Below are positions 55,473-63,691 of a stretch of 64,000 nucleotides of DNA, one piece after another; position 1 is the first letter of the stretch; every line of letters begins with the position of its first letter. A model generated the notes under the pieces. It had not been told where the DNA came from. It ran no database searches and was given only the letters and a program-made list of their open reading frames with translations. The position numbers and the translations under genes are program-made. Source of the stretch: Xenophilus azovorans DSM 13620. GTDB taxonomy: Bacteria > Pseudomonadota > Gammaproteobacteria > Burkholderiales > Burkholderiaceae_C. The DNA lies in assembly GCF_000745855.1 (NCBI RefSeq), contig NZ_KN050766.1:490568-554567 (forward strand), written 5' to 3'.

Positions 55473-56111
55473 TCATCGCAGCGGCAGCCCCACCATCGCC
55501 TGCAGCGCCTCGCGCTCCAGGCCCTCCACCATGTCCACCAGCACCAGCCCCTGCGGCGAGCACTCGAAGGTGGCCAGGTCGGTGTAGATGCGCTTGACGC
55601 AGGCCAGCCCCGTCAGCGGGTAGGTGCACCTGTCCACCAGCTTGCTGCTGCCCTGCTTGGTCAGCAGGTCCATCATCACCCACGTCTGCTTGGCGCCCGT
55701 GGCCAGGTCCATCGCCCCGCCCACCGCCGGGATGGCCCCCTCCTCGCCCGTGCTCCAGTTCGCCAGGTCTCCCGTCGCGCTCACCTGGAAGGCTCCCAGC
55801 ACGCAGATGTCGATGTGCCCGCCGCGCATCATCGCGAAGCTGTCGGCATGGTGGAAGTACGCCCCGCCCGCCAGCAGCGTCACCGGCTGCTTGCCGGCGT
55901 TGATCAGGTCGTAGTCCTCCTGCCCCTCGGCCGGCGCCGGGCCCATGCCCAGGATGCCGTTCTCGCTGTGCAGGATGATCTCGCGTCCGGGCGGCAGGTG
56001 GTTGGCCACCCGCGTGGGCTGGCCGATGCCCAGGTTGACCACGGCGCCGTCGAAGATGTCCTGCGCCACGCGCGCGGCCAGCGCGTCCTTGCTCCTGCGC
56101 TGGTAGCTCAT
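55473..56111 (-). CDS. pcaJ: 3-oxoadipate CoA-transferase subunit B
   Basis: Beta subunit of the succinyl-CoA:3-oxoadipate CoA-transferase, 212 residues. It starts MSYQRRSKDALAARVAQDIF. The catalytic glutamate lies in ILHSENGILGMGPAPAEG. AYFHHADSFAMMRGGHIDI and PAVGGAMDLATGAKQ are as in PcaJ of pseudomonads, as I remember them. It could act on other 3-oxoacids. Last gene of the leftward operon, overlapping pcaI by 4 bp. Confidence 0.9.
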   Translation of the reverse strand: MSYQRRSKDALAARVAQDIFDGAVVNLGIGQPTRVANHLPPGREIILHSENGILGMGPAPAEGQEDYDLINAGKQPVTLLAGGAYFHHADSFAMMRGGHIDICVLGAFQVSATGDLANWSTGEEGAIPAVGGAMDLATGAKQTWVMMDLLTKQGSSKLVDRCTYPLTGLACVKRIYTDLATFECSPQGLVLVDMVEGLEREALQAMVGLPLR

Positions 56112-56809
56112 GCCGCCTCCCTGAAGCCGCCGGCCTGGGTGGCGGTGCGCGCGATCTTCACGATCCGGCTCACGAAGATGCCGGGGGTGACGATGGCCTC
56201 GGGGTCCAGCGTGCCCAGCCCGGCGATCTCGTGCACGCTGGCGACGGTCCTCTTCGCGGCCATGGCCATCACGGGGCCGAAGTTGCGCGCGGCCTTGCGG
56301 TAGGTGAGGTTGCCCCAGCGGTCGCCGCGCTCGGCCTTGATGAGGGCCAGGTCGCCATGGATGGGGTATTCGAGCACGTAGGGCCTGCCGTCGATGACGC
56401 GGGTCTCGCGCTCGCCGGCCAGCTCGGTGCCGAAGCCGGTGGGGCAGAAGAAGGCGCCGATGCCGGCGCCGGCGGCGCGGATGCGCTCGGCCAGGTTGCC
56501 CTGGGGCACCAGCTCCAGCTCGATCTTGCCGGCACGGTACAGCTCGTCGAAGACGTAGCTGTCGGCCGAGCGGGGGAAGCTGCAGATGATCTTCCTCACC
56601 AGGCCGGCCTTGAGCAGGGCCGCGATGCCGGTGTCGCCGTTGCCGGCGTTGTTGCTGACGATGGTCAGCCCGCGCGGGCCGATCCCGATCAGCGCGGCGA
56701 GCAGTTCGTCGGGCATGCCGGCGGTGCCAAAGCCGCCGAGCAACACCGTGGCGCCGTCGGCCACCGGGCCGATCGCGTCGGCCGTGGTCTGAGCGATCTT
56801 GTCGATCAT
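56108..56809 (-). CDS. pcaI: 3-oxoadipate CoA-transferase subunit A
   Basis: Alpha subunit, 233 residues from ATG 56809 (MIDKIAQTTADAIGPVADGA), preceded by GGAGAAG. Family motifs: LLGGFGTAGMPDELLAALIG, TIVSNNAGNGDTGIAALLKA, FDELYRAGKIELELVPQGNL and GDRWGNLTYRKAARNFGP. Very close in pattern to PcaI of the beta-ketoadipate pathway. Overlaps pcaJ as ATGA. Placed after a hydroxylase, FAH hydrolase and reductase, so it likely activates the ring-cleavage product. Confidence 0.92.
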   Translation of the reverse strand: MIDKIAQTTADAIGPVADGATVLLGGFGTAGMPDELLAALIGIGPRGLTIVSNNAGNGDTGIAALLKAGLVRKIICSFPRSADSYVFDELYRAGKIELELVPQGNLAERIRAAGAGIGAFFCPTGFGTELAGERETRVIDGRPYVLEYPIHGDLALIKAERGDRWGNLTYRKAARNFGPVMAMAAKRTVASVHEIAGLGTLDPEAIVTPGIFVSRIVKIARTATQAGGFREAA

Positions 56810-56831
56810 GTCTTCTCCATGAACAGCCGAT

Positions 56832-57416
56832 CTACTTCGCCCGCAGGCCCTGGAGCGCCACCGTCCAGCGCAGCAGTTCGTCGAGCATGGCGGTCGCGGC
56901 CTGGGCATGGGCCGGGTTGGCGCCGAGCCCGCCTTCGGCCTGCAGTTGCTGCCCCACGTTCGTGATGGCGACCGCTTCCAGCATCGGCACCACCTTGAGC
57001 GTGCCGAGCAGTCCCTTGGTCGCCTGCACGGCGCGGATGCCGCCGGACATGCCGCCGTAGCTGACGAAGCCCACCGCCTTGTAGTGCCACTCGCGCACGA
57101 GGTAGTTCAGCGCATTGGCCAGGGCGCCCGGCGGCGCGAAGTTGTACTCGGGCAGGACGAAGACGAAGGCGTCGGCCTCGCTCACGCTGGCACTCCAGGC
57201 GCGCGTGTGCGCGTGCTGGTAGCGGCCCAGCCGCGGATGCTCCGGCTCGTCGAAGACGGGCAGGCCGAACGAGGCCAGGTCCACCAGCCGCGCATCGAAG
57301 CCGCCGTGGGCACGGGCGGCCGCGTGCGCCCATTCGGCGACGGCGGGACCGACGCGTCCGGGGCGCGTGCTGCAGATCAGGGTGTGAAGGATGGGTCGTG
57401 TCATGGAAGTCGTCAT
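56832..57416 (-). CDS. NADPH-dependent FMN reductase family protein
   Basis: Flavodoxin-like oxidoreductase of 194 residues. Motifs: LICSTRPGRVGPAVAEWAHA (FMN phosphate loop), FVFVLPEYNFAPPGALANAL and FVSYGGMSGGIRA. Such proteins reduce FMN or quinones with NAD(P)H. It may supply reduced flavin to a monooxygenase or act as a quinone reductase; the hydroxylase upstream in the operon would normally reduce its own FAD. Start 57416 (MTTSMTRP) or MTRP at 57404. Confidence 0.85.
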   Translation of the reverse strand: MTTSMTRPILHTLICSTRPGRVGPAVAEWAHAAARAHGGFDARLVDLASFGLPVFDEPEHPRLGRYQHAHTRAWSASVSEADAFVFVLPEYNFAPPGALANALNYLVREWHYKAVGFVSYGGMSGGIRAVQATKGLLGTLKVVPMLEAVAITNVGQQLQAEGGLGANPAHAQAATAMLDELLRWTVALQGLRAK

Positions 57417-57431
57417 GGGACGAATGATGCT

Positions 57432-58406
57432 TCAAGGCTGCTTCAGGCCCAGCCGCTGGATCGTGGCGGCCTTGAGCCGGCTGTCCTCGCGCATGTTGCG
57501 CTCGAATTCACTGCCGGGGCGGAAGTCCACCACCTGGTTGGCGCCGCGCGCCCAGCCCTGGTACTTCGGCGAGGCCACCGCCGCGCGGCAGGCGCCTTCC
57601 AGCCGGGCGACGACGGCGTCCGGCGTGCGCGCCGGCGCAAGCACGCCGCCGAAGCTGGCCTGCACCACGGGAACGCCCGCTTCCTTCAGGGTCGGCACGT
57701 CAGGGAACGAAGGATGGCGCCTGTCGGCGTAGACAGCGACGAGCCGCAGCGCGCCGCTGTTCAGGTGGCCCGTGATCGAGCTGACCAGCACCGCGCCGAA
57801 GCCCAGGCGCTCGCTGAGCAGGTCCTGCAGCATCGGGGCGTCGCCCTTGTAGGGCACGTGCGTCAGCGTGACCTTGGCGGTGGCCTCGATGTCCGAGGTG
57901 CCCAGGTGCGGGATGGAGCCGGTGCCGGAGGTGCCGTAGTTCACCTTGCCCGGGTCCTTGCGGGCATCGGCCAGGATGTCGTCGATGCGGCGGTAGGACG
58001 AGTTGCCCGGCACCGCGATGGCGAAGATGTTGTCGAAGACCTGGCAGACGTAGCGGAACGAATCGAGGCCGTAGGCCAGCGACTTCAGGCGGTGCGGCTC
58101 GCTCGACAGCGGCACGGCGGGGGTGAAGGCCAGCGTGTAGCCGTCGGCGCGTGCGCCGGCGACCGCGTTCAGGCCGATGGTGCCGGCGGCGCCGTCGCGG
58201 TTGGCGACGGCGATGGGCTGGCCGAGCTGCGCCGACATGGCCTCCGCCAGGTTGCGGGCGTTCAGGTCGAGCCCGCCGCCGGCGGCGAAGGGCACCACCA
58301 TCTGGATGGGGCGCGAGGGATAGTCCTGGGCCGCGCTGCCCAGGCAGAAGGCGGCCAGCATCAGGCCGAGGAGGTGCGGCCTGGCGCCGCGCAGGAAATC
58401 ATGCAT
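57432..58406 (-). CDS. Bug/TctC-family tripartite tricarboxylate receptor
   Basis: Periplasmic solute receptor, 324 residues. Signal MHDFLRGARPHLLGLMLAAF ending LGSAAQ, then DYPSRPIQMVVPFAAGGGLD, the Bug signature, and NRDGAAGTIGLNAVAGARAD and VPYKGDAPMLQDLLSERLGF. Bug proteins bind organic or aromatic acids. No TctA/TctB membrane genes are in the window, so it is orphan, as is common in Bordetella and Variovorax. In the catabolic operon between the NTF2-like gene and the reductase. Confidence 0.92.
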   Translation of the reverse strand: MHDFLRGARPHLLGLMLAAFCLGSAAQDYPSRPIQMVVPFAAGGGLDLNARNLAEAMSAQLGQPIAVANRDGAAGTIGLNAVAGARADGYTLAFTPAVPLSSEPHRLKSLAYGLDSFRYVCQVFDNIFAIAVPGNSSYRRIDDILADARKDPGKVNYGTSGTGSIPHLGTSDIEATAKVTLTHVPYKGDAPMLQDLLSERLGFGAVLVSSITGHLNSGALRLVAVYADRRHPSFPDVPTLKEAGVPVVQASFGGVLAPARTPDAVVARLEGACRAAVASPKYQGWARGANQVVDFRPGSEFERNMREDSRLKAATIQRLGLKQP

Positions 58407-58441
58407 GGTTGTCCCTTGAAGAAAAGAGCAGCGGCCGCTGC

Positions 58442-58816
58442 TCAGCGCGCAGGCAGGCTCGTGCCCTGGAAGGCGGCGAGCTGCCAGGCGCCGGCGCGCC
58501 GCAGCCACACGGCCAGGTAGCAGGTGGCGATCTCGCGCTGCACGTCGCCGCGCTGCACCAGCGCCCGCATCTCGCCCGAGACGATGGCGGCGTCGGCGGT
58601 GCGGGTCACGGCCAGCGCGTCGAAGGCGAGCTGCCGGTACACGGCCTGGCCCGAGGCCAGCAGCTTCAGCAGGCTGCCCTGCGACTCGACGCCGCCGGTG
58701 GAGTGGACGTAGCGCAGGTCAGGCGCGAGCAGCGTGCGCAAGGCCTCGACGTCGCCGGCCAGCATGGCTGCGCGGCGACGCTCCTCGAGCGCCAGGATCT
58801 CGGCGGTCTCGCCCAC
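58442..58816 (-). CDS. NTF2/SnoaL-like small protein (DUF4440 type)
   Basis: 124 residues, GTG start at 58816, 3 bp after the FAH stop. It has the cone-fold pattern ILALEERRRAAMLAGDVEAL, LLAPDLRYVHSTGGVESQGS and a C-terminal CYLAVWLRRAGAWQLAAFQG. Members serve as isomerases, dehydratases or small-molecule binders. In this operon it may tautomerise or hydrate an intermediate; this is inference. Confidence 0.8.
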   Translation of the reverse strand: MGETAEILALEERRRAAMLAGDVEALRTLLAPDLRYVHSTGGVESQGSLLKLLASGQAVYRQLAFDALAVTRTADAAIVSGEMRALVQRGDVQREIATCYLAVWLRRAGAWQLAAFQGTSLPAR

Positions 58817-58819
58817 CGC

Positions 58820-59671
58820 TCACTCGTCGCGGATGCCGTTGCGCAGCACGCCGACGGCGTCGACCTCGATCTCGCACACGTCGCCCGGCTTCATGAAGAC
58901 CTGCGGGTTGCGCTTGTTGCCCACGCCGCCGGGGGTGCCGGTGACGATCACGTCGCCCGGCTCCAGCGGGATGAAGGCCGAGATGTAGGCGATCTGGCGC
59001 GGGATGCTGTGCACCATCATGTCGGTGGTGGCACGCTGCATCTCCTGGCCATTGAGGCGCGTGATCAGCGTCATCTTCTGGTCCGGCGCGATCTCGTCGG
59101 CCGTGACCATCCACGGGCCGAAGGCGCCGGTCTTCCAGAAGTTCTTGCCCGGGATCCACTGCGAGGTGTGGAGCTGCCAGTCGCGCACGCTGCCGTCGTT
59201 GTAGCAGCTGTAGCCCGCGATGTGCGACCAGGCATCCGCCTCGGAGATGTGGCGACCGCCCTTGCCGATGACGACCGCGATCTCGCCCTCGTAGTCCAGG
59301 CGCTCGGACACGCGCGGACGCACGATGTCCTCGCCGTGCGCGAGCTGCGAATCGGCCACGCGCAGGAAGATCACCGGCTTCTCGGTCACTTCCTTGCCGG
59401 TCTCGCGGATGTGCTCGCCGTAGTTCAGGCCGATGCAGAAGATCTTGCCGGGGTTGGGCACCACCGGCAGCAGCTTCACGTCGGCCAGCGCCAGCGCGGG
59501 TGCCGGCGTGGCGGCGACCTGGGCGGCGGCCTCCCGCACGAGGCCGGCGGCGATCAGGGCCTTGAGGTCGGGCGCGCGCGCGCCGAAGGCTTCGCGCAGG
59601 TCGACCACGCGGTCGCCGACGACGGCGCCGTAGCTGTCCTGGCCGCCGTGCTGGTAGCTGATGAGTTTCAT
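58820..59671 (-). CDS. Fumarylacetoacetate hydrolase (FAH) family protein
   Basis: 283 residues. FAH fold with N-terminal SH3-like part (MKLISYQHGGQDSYGAVVGD) and catalytic part: FCIGLNYGEHIRETGKEVTE, metal-binding ERLDYEGEIAVVIGKGGRHI, GYSCYNDGSVRDWQ and VIVTGTPGGVGNKRNP. Related enzymes hydrolyse fumarylpyruvate, 2-hydroxymuconate-type or similar ring-cleavage products, or are decarboxylases/isomerases. Its place after a hydroxylase and VOC protein fits an aromatic ring-cleavage route. Confidence 0.92.
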   Translation of the reverse strand: MKLISYQHGGQDSYGAVVGDRVVDLREAFGARAPDLKALIAAGLVREAAAQVAATPAPALALADVKLLPVVPNPGKIFCIGLNYGEHIRETGKEVTEKPVIFLRVADSQLAHGEDIVRPRVSERLDYEGEIAVVIGKGGRHISEADAWSHIAGYSCYNDGSVRDWQLHTSQWIPGKNFWKTGAFGPWMVTADEIAPDQKMTLITRLNGQEMQRATTDMMVHSIPRQIAYISAFIPLEPGDVIVTGTPGGVGNKRNPQVFMKPGDVCEIEVDAVGVLRNGIRDE

Positions 59672-59709
59672 GGGGGTCCTTCGATGAACGGGAGGGAGGG
59701 TGGATGGAT

Positions 59710-60462
59710 TTAGGCCAGCCGACCTCCGATGCGCGTGGCGGCCTCGGTGATCAGCTTGGCCAGCTTCTCAAGGTCGACGATCGCCAGGCGCGAGGTCTCG
59801 AACACGAGGGAGATGGCGGCCCAGGCGCCGCCGTCGGGTTTCAGGATGGGCGCGGCCACCGCCGACAGGTGCGGCTCCAGTTCGCCGCGCGAGACGTAGT
59901 AACCCGCCTTGCGGATGCCCGCGTAGTAGCGCCGGAAGCCCGCCCAGTCGGCCGGCAGGCCGCAGCGCACCAGCTCCGCATGGCGCGCCTCGAACAGCTT
60001 CTTGAGCTGTGCCGAGCCGAAGGTCGACAGCAGCACCTTGGGCGCGCCGCCCAGGAACAGCGGCCGCGGACGGCCGCGCCCATAGGACAGCGCCGCCGGG
60101 GCGCCGCCCATCTCGCGATGGGTGTCGAGCACCTGCTGGCCGAACAGGCCGGTGACCACGCAGTCGAAGCCGGTGGCCTGCACCAGCTCGCGCAGGATGG
60201 GCACGCCCACCCGCAGCACCGGGTCGGCCCGGCGGATGTAGTGGTCCAGCAGGATGATGCGCGGGCCCAGCGCGTAGTGCGACTCCTCCACCCGCTGCAG
60301 CAGCCCCGCCTGCAGCAGCAGCCGCACGTAGCGGTAGCTGGTGGGCAGCGAGACGTCCAGCGCCTGGGCGATGTCCTCCGCGGTGCGCGTGAGATGGGTG
60401 TCGTCGAACAGGTCGAGCACCCCCAGCATGCGCTCCAGGCTGGACGTTGATGTTTCCGACAC
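59710..60462 (-). CDS. IclR-family transcriptional regulator
   Basis: 250 residues, GTG start at 60462 (overlapping nothing; 24 bp after the hydroxylase stop). Winged HTH in the first 65 residues (LTRTAEDIAQALDVSLPTSY), then the effector domain (about 80-245) with LYGPRIILL-like LGPRIILLDHYIRR and LSAVAAPILKPDGGAWAAIS. IclR members commonly govern aromatic catabolism (PcaR, PobR). It sits inside its own operon, so autoregulation through the operators at 62550-62640 is the obvious idea. Confidence 0.9.
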   Translation of the reverse strand: MSETSTSSLERMLGVLDLFDDTHLTRTAEDIAQALDVSLPTSYRYVRLLLQAGLLQRVEESHYALGPRIILLDHYIRRADPVLRVGVPILRELVQATGFDCVVTGLFGQQVLDTHREMGGAPAALSYGRGRPRPLFLGGAPKVLLSTFGSAQLKKLFEARHAELVRCGLPADWAGFRRYYAGIRKAGYYVSRGELEPHLSAVAAPILKPDGGAWAAISLVFETSRLAIVDLEKLAKLITEAATRIGGRLA

Positions 60463-60486
60463 GGCAGGCCCCCGGTGAATGCTTCT

Positions 60487-61986
60487 TCATGGCGCGACGG
60501 GGAGGTATTGCGAGATGCGATCCAGATCAGGCCCCGAGCGCGCGACGCCGACGATATATCGGTCGGGCCGCAGTATCACGGCACGGGCGTCGTGCGCCTG
60601 CAGCCAGGCGTCGATCTGCGGATCGGGGCGGTCGATGACGATGGCGTCGCAGCGCTGCCAGCGCTGCGCGGTGGCGGGCGCGGCGGCGCGCAGCGCGTCG
60701 GCGCGGCCGATCACCGCGCTGCGCCGGCCCAGCAGGTCGTCCAACAGGCGGCCGTCCTGCAGGCGCGGCTGCGGGAAGGGTCGGCCGGCCAGCCCGGGCG
60801 CCTCGGGATCGAAGGCGCCCTCGCCCAGCAGTTGCGGCGGCAGCTCGAAGACCTCGGGCTGGCCGGCCCGGAAGCGCGCATCGCGCTCGGCGGCCAGCGC
60901 CGGGTCGGTGGTCTGGATGATGTTGCCCAGGCGCACCGCCAGCTCGATCAGCGCGCGCACGTGCGGCTTGCGTTCGGACTCGTAGGTGTCCAGCAGCGCC
61001 TGCGGCGCGCGCCCGGCGAGCACGGCGTCCAGCTTCCAGGCCAGGTTGGAAGCGTCGCGGATGCCGGCGCACATGCCCTGCCCCAGGAAGGGCGGCGTCT
61101 GGTGGCAGGCGTCGCCGGCCAGGAAGAGCCGACCCTGCCGCCAGCCCTCGGCGATCACCGAGTGGAAGGTGTAGATGGCCGCGCGCTCCAGCCGCGCCTG
61201 CTCCGGGCGCACCCAGGGCGCGACCAGCTTCCACAGCGCTTCGGGCTGCACCATCGCCTCGCGGTCGTCGTCGGGCAGCACCATGATCTCCCAGCGCCGG
61301 CGCGCGCCCACGACGTTGCAGTAGGTCATGGGCCGGCGCGGGTCGCAGTGCTGCACGGTGTGGTCCGGCAGGTCCACCGGCTGCTGCAGCACCACGTCGA
61401 ACACCAGCCAGGGCTGGCGCAGGCCCAGGTCGACCATCGGGCTGCCGATGTGCTGGCGAATGGGCGAGCGGGCGCCGTCGCAGCCCACCACGTAGCGGGC
61501 GCGGGCACGGTGCACGGTGCCGTCCTCGGCCGAGCGGTAGCTCAGGGTAGCGGCCTCTGCGTCCTGCGCCACGGCGGTCAGCTCATGCCGCAGCAGCACC
61601 CGCACCTGCGGGAAGCGCGCCAGGCCCTCGCGCAGCACCGCCTCCAGTTGCGGCTGGTGGAAGTAGTAGTTGTTGGCGCACCCGTGCGGGCCCAGCGCGG
61701 CCGAGCCGCCGCGAATGAGCATCGTCTCGCCGGCGCCGTTGACGAAGTGCATGCCCTGGGTGCCCGGTCGCGAGATCGCCAGCACCTGCTCGCGCAGCCC
61801 GGCGGCCTGGAAGATGCGCAGCACCTCGCCGTCGAAGTGGATGGCCCGGGGCAGCGGGAAGATGCCCTCCTCCTTCTCGATCACCAGCACCGAGCGGCCG
61901 GCGGCGCCCAGCAGGTTGGCCAGCGTGGCGCCGGTGGGCCCCAGGCCCACGATGGCCACGTCGTACACCGGCGCGGCCTCAGCCAT
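60487..61986 (-). CDS. FAD-dependent hydroxylase, MhpA-like
   Basis: Group A flavoprotein monooxygenase of 499 residues. FAD-binding AIVGLGPTGATLANLLGAAG with GxGxxG at 14-19; DG motif YVVGCDGARSPIRQHIG; second FAD motif LFLAGDACHQTPPFLGQGMC. These match 3-(3-hydroxyphenyl)propionate hydroxylase and related phenol-type enzymes. Substrate cannot be set from sequence. ATG overlaps the VOC stop by 8 bp. Confidence 0.88.
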   Translation of the reverse strand: MAEAAPVYDVAIVGLGPTGATLANLLGAAGRSVLVIEKEEGIFPLPRAIHFDGEVLRIFQAAGLREQVLAISRPGTQGMHFVNGAGETMLIRGGSAALGPHGCANNYYFHQPQLEAVLREGLARFPQVRVLLRHELTAVAQDAEAATLSYRSAEDGTVHRARARYVVGCDGARSPIRQHIGSPMVDLGLRQPWLVFDVVLQQPVDLPDHTVQHCDPRRPMTYCNVVGARRRWEIMVLPDDDREAMVQPEALWKLVAPWVRPEQARLERAAIYTFHSVIAEGWRQGRLFLAGDACHQTPPFLGQGMCAGIRDASNLAWKLDAVLAGRAPQALLDTYESERKPHVRALIELAVRLGNIIQTTDPALAAERDARFRAGQPEVFELPPQLLGEGAFDPEAPGLAGRPFPQPRLQDGRLLDDLLGRRSAVIGRADALRAAAPATAQRWQRCDAIVIDRPDPQIDAWLQAHDARAVILRPDRYIVGVARSGPDLDRISQYLPVAP

Positions 61987-62536
61987 GCTGGTCTTCCTGC
62001 ATGCGGCGCGCGACCTCGGCCCGCCACTGCGCGCGGCTCATGAACTTGGGGAAGCGCCTGGCGATGGCTTCGGCCTGCGCCAGGATGGCTTCGTCCGGCT
62101 GGGCCAGGTCGATCGGCTCGCGCAGCGGCTGGTCGCAGTACCAGGGCGTGTCCATGAACAGCTCCAGCCGGTTGCCTTCGGGGTCGCGGCAGTAGACCGA
62201 CACGGCGTTGCCGTGCGTCACCGGGTGCATGTCGGTCGCGCCCTCGGCCAGCAGCCGGTCGTGGAAGCGGCGCAGCGCCGCCAGGTCGGGCACGCGGAAG
62301 GAGATCTGGTTGACCACGTTGAAGGCCATGTCCGCCGGCCGGCCGGTGGCCAGCACCAGTTGGTGGTGCTCGTCCGGGTCGCGGCTGAGGAACACCAGCT
62401 GCACCGTGCCCAGGTCGCCGGCGTCGGTCTGCGTGAAGCGCAGCGCCTGCTTGTAGAAGCGCGCCATGCGCGGCAGGTCGGTGACGTACAGGCCGATGTG
62501 GCTGAACTGCAGGTCGGAAGGGGAAGTGCCTTGCAT
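61979..62536 (-). CDS. VOC-superfamily protein (glyoxalase/extradiol dioxygenase fold)
   Basis: 185 residues from ATG 62536. One VOC module: LQFSHIGLYVTDLPRMARFY (metal His), DPDEHHQLVLATGRPADMAF, ISFRVPDLAALRRFH and NRLELFMDTPWYCD (metal Glu). Classical extradiol dioxygenases have two modules and about 300 residues, so this may be a single-module ring-cleavage enzyme, an isomerase or a lyase. First gene of the leftward operon. Leader of about 47 nt from the predicted promoter; GGAGACAATCTG precedes ATG. Confidence 0.85.
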   Translation of the reverse strand: MQGTSPSDLQFSHIGLYVTDLPRMARFYKQALRFTQTDAGDLGTVQLVFLSRDPDEHHQLVLATGRPADMAFNVVNQISFRVPDLAALRRFHDRLLAEGATDMHPVTHGNAVSVYCRDPEGNRLELFMDTPWYCDQPLREPIDLAQPDEAILAQAEAIARRFPKFMSRAQWRAEVARRMQEDQHG

Positions 62537-62549
62537 CAGATTGTCTCCA

Positions 62550-62565
62550 TTCGAGAACGATCGAA
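62550..62565. promoter_or_regulatory. Inverted repeat TTCGA-N6-TCGAA
   Basis: TTCGA (62550-62554) and TCGAA (62561-62565) separated by GAACGA. It lies in the leader of the leftward operon, 14 bp upstream of the VOC start codon. Possible regulator site. Confidence 0.4.
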
Positions 62566-62588
62566 CATCCATGATTCGACGATGGATG
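62566..62588. promoter_or_regulatory. Inverted repeat CATCCAT-N9-ATGGATG (candidate operator)
   Basis: CATCCAT (62566-62572) and ATGGATG (62582-62588) form a perfect 7-bp dyad over a 9-bp centre. It covers the predicted start of leftward transcription just past the -10 box, a position fit for repression. Confidence 0.5.
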
Positions 62589-62589
62589 A

Positions 62590-62618
62590 ATAATATTTAT
62601 TTTCTCGTATTTTGACAA
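62590..62618 (-). promoter_or_regulatory. Sigma70 promoter of the leftward catabolic operon
   Basis: On the minus strand TTGTCA (62618-62613) and TATTAT (62595-62590) with a 17-bp spacer; each hexamer matches consensus at five of six positions. The -35 overlaps the -35 of the rightward promoter. Confidence 0.65.
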
Positions 62619-62639
62619 TACAAAGTGTTTTTGTATGAT
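62612..62639 (+). promoter_or_regulatory. Sigma70 promoter of the divergent Bug receptor gene, with internal dyad
   Basis: TTGACA (62612-62617, perfect) and TATGAT (62634-62639) with a 16-bp spacer. Inside it is the dyad ATACAAA (62618-62624) / TTTGTAT (62630-62636) around GTGTT, a likely regulator site because it occupies the spacer and -10. Confidence 0.7.
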
Positions 62640-62682
62640 CCAGCGCCGTGCAAGTGGCACGGATTCGCAGATGGAGACACTC

Positions 62683-63675
62683 ATGACCCGACCCAACAAG
62701 CTCCCGGCCCGCCGGGTCCTGCTGGCCCTGGCGGCCGCGGGGCTGGCCCTGGCCGCCGGCGGCGCCGCCGCGCAGGCCGACTACCCCAGCAAGGCGGTGC
62801 GCATCATTGCCCCCTTCCCTGCCGGCAGCGGGCCGGACGCCAACGCCCGCGAGCTGGCGGCCGAACTCACCAGGATCCTGGGCCAGTCCTTTTACGTGGA
62901 GAACCGCCCCGGCGCCTCGAACATCATCGGCACGGACGTCGCCGCCAAGGCCCCCAACGACGGCTACTCGCTGTACATCGGCACCACGAGCTCGCTCTCG
63001 GTGGTGCCGCACCTGTACGGCAAGCTGCCCTTCAACGCCGAGCGCGACTTCGCTCCCATCAGCCTGATGGGCGTGCTCAACACGGGCCTCATCGCCACCC
63101 CTGGCGTCCAGGCCCGGGACGCGAAGGAGCTGATCGCCCAGCTCAAGGCCAGGCCGGAGTCCGTCTCGGTCGCCACGCAGGGCATCGGCAGCTACTCGCA
63201 CCTGTCGGCCGTGTGGTTCAACAACGCGGCGGGCGTGAAGTCCAACCTCATCCCCTACAACAGCAACAGCCCCTATGCGGACCTGCTGGCCGGCCAGATC
63301 CAGCTCATGTACGACGGGCTGCCCGCGGCGGCTTCGAACGTGCAGGCCGGCAAGCTCAAGCTGCTGGGCATCACAGGCAAGGAGCGCCATCCCAGCTTCC
63401 CCAACGTGCCCACCTTCGCCGAGCAGGGCCTGCCCGACTACACGCCCATCGCCTGGCAGGGCCTGCTGGCGCCGGCCGGCACCCCGCCCGCCATCCTCGA
63501 CAAGCTGAGCGCGGCGATGGGCAAGGTCTGCCAGTCGAAGGAACTGGCGAAGAAGTGGCGCGACTACGGTGGCGAACTGCGCTGCAACTCCCCGGCCGAG
63601 TTCACCGCCTTCATCAACGCCGACCGCGCCATGTGGGGCAAGGTGATCCGGGCGGCGGGGGTGAAGCTGGACTGA
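62683..63675 (+). CDS. Bug/TctC-family tripartite tricarboxylate receptor (second)
   Basis: Periplasmic receptor of 330 residues from ATG 62683, with GGAGAC 5 bases upstream; ATG 62671 is in frame but lacks a site. Signal with basic n-region (MTRPNKLPARRVLLALAAAG) ends GGAAAQA, then DYPSKAVRIIAPFPAGSGPD, NRPGASNIIGTDVAAKAPND and LLAGQIQLMYDGLPAAASNV. Driven by the strong divergent promoter, so it is likely induced together with the catabolic operon. No TctAB partner in the window. Confidence 0.92.
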   Translation: MTRPNKLPARRVLLALAAAGLALAAGGAAAQADYPSKAVRIIAPFPAGSGPDANARELAAELTRILGQSFYVENRPGASNIIGTDVAAKAPNDGYSLYIGTTSSLSVVPHLYGKLPFNAERDFAPISLMGVLNTGLIATPGVQARDAKELIAQLKARPESVSVATQGIGSYSHLSAVWFNNAAGVKSNLIPYNSNSPYADLLAGQIQLMYDGLPAAASNVQAGKLKLLGITGKERHPSFPNVPTFAEQGLPDYTPIAWQGLLAPAGTPPAILDKLSAAMGKVCQSKELAKKWRDYGGELRCNSPAEFTAFINADRAMWGKVIRAAGVKLD

Positions 63676-63691
63676 GCAACCGTCTTGCTCG

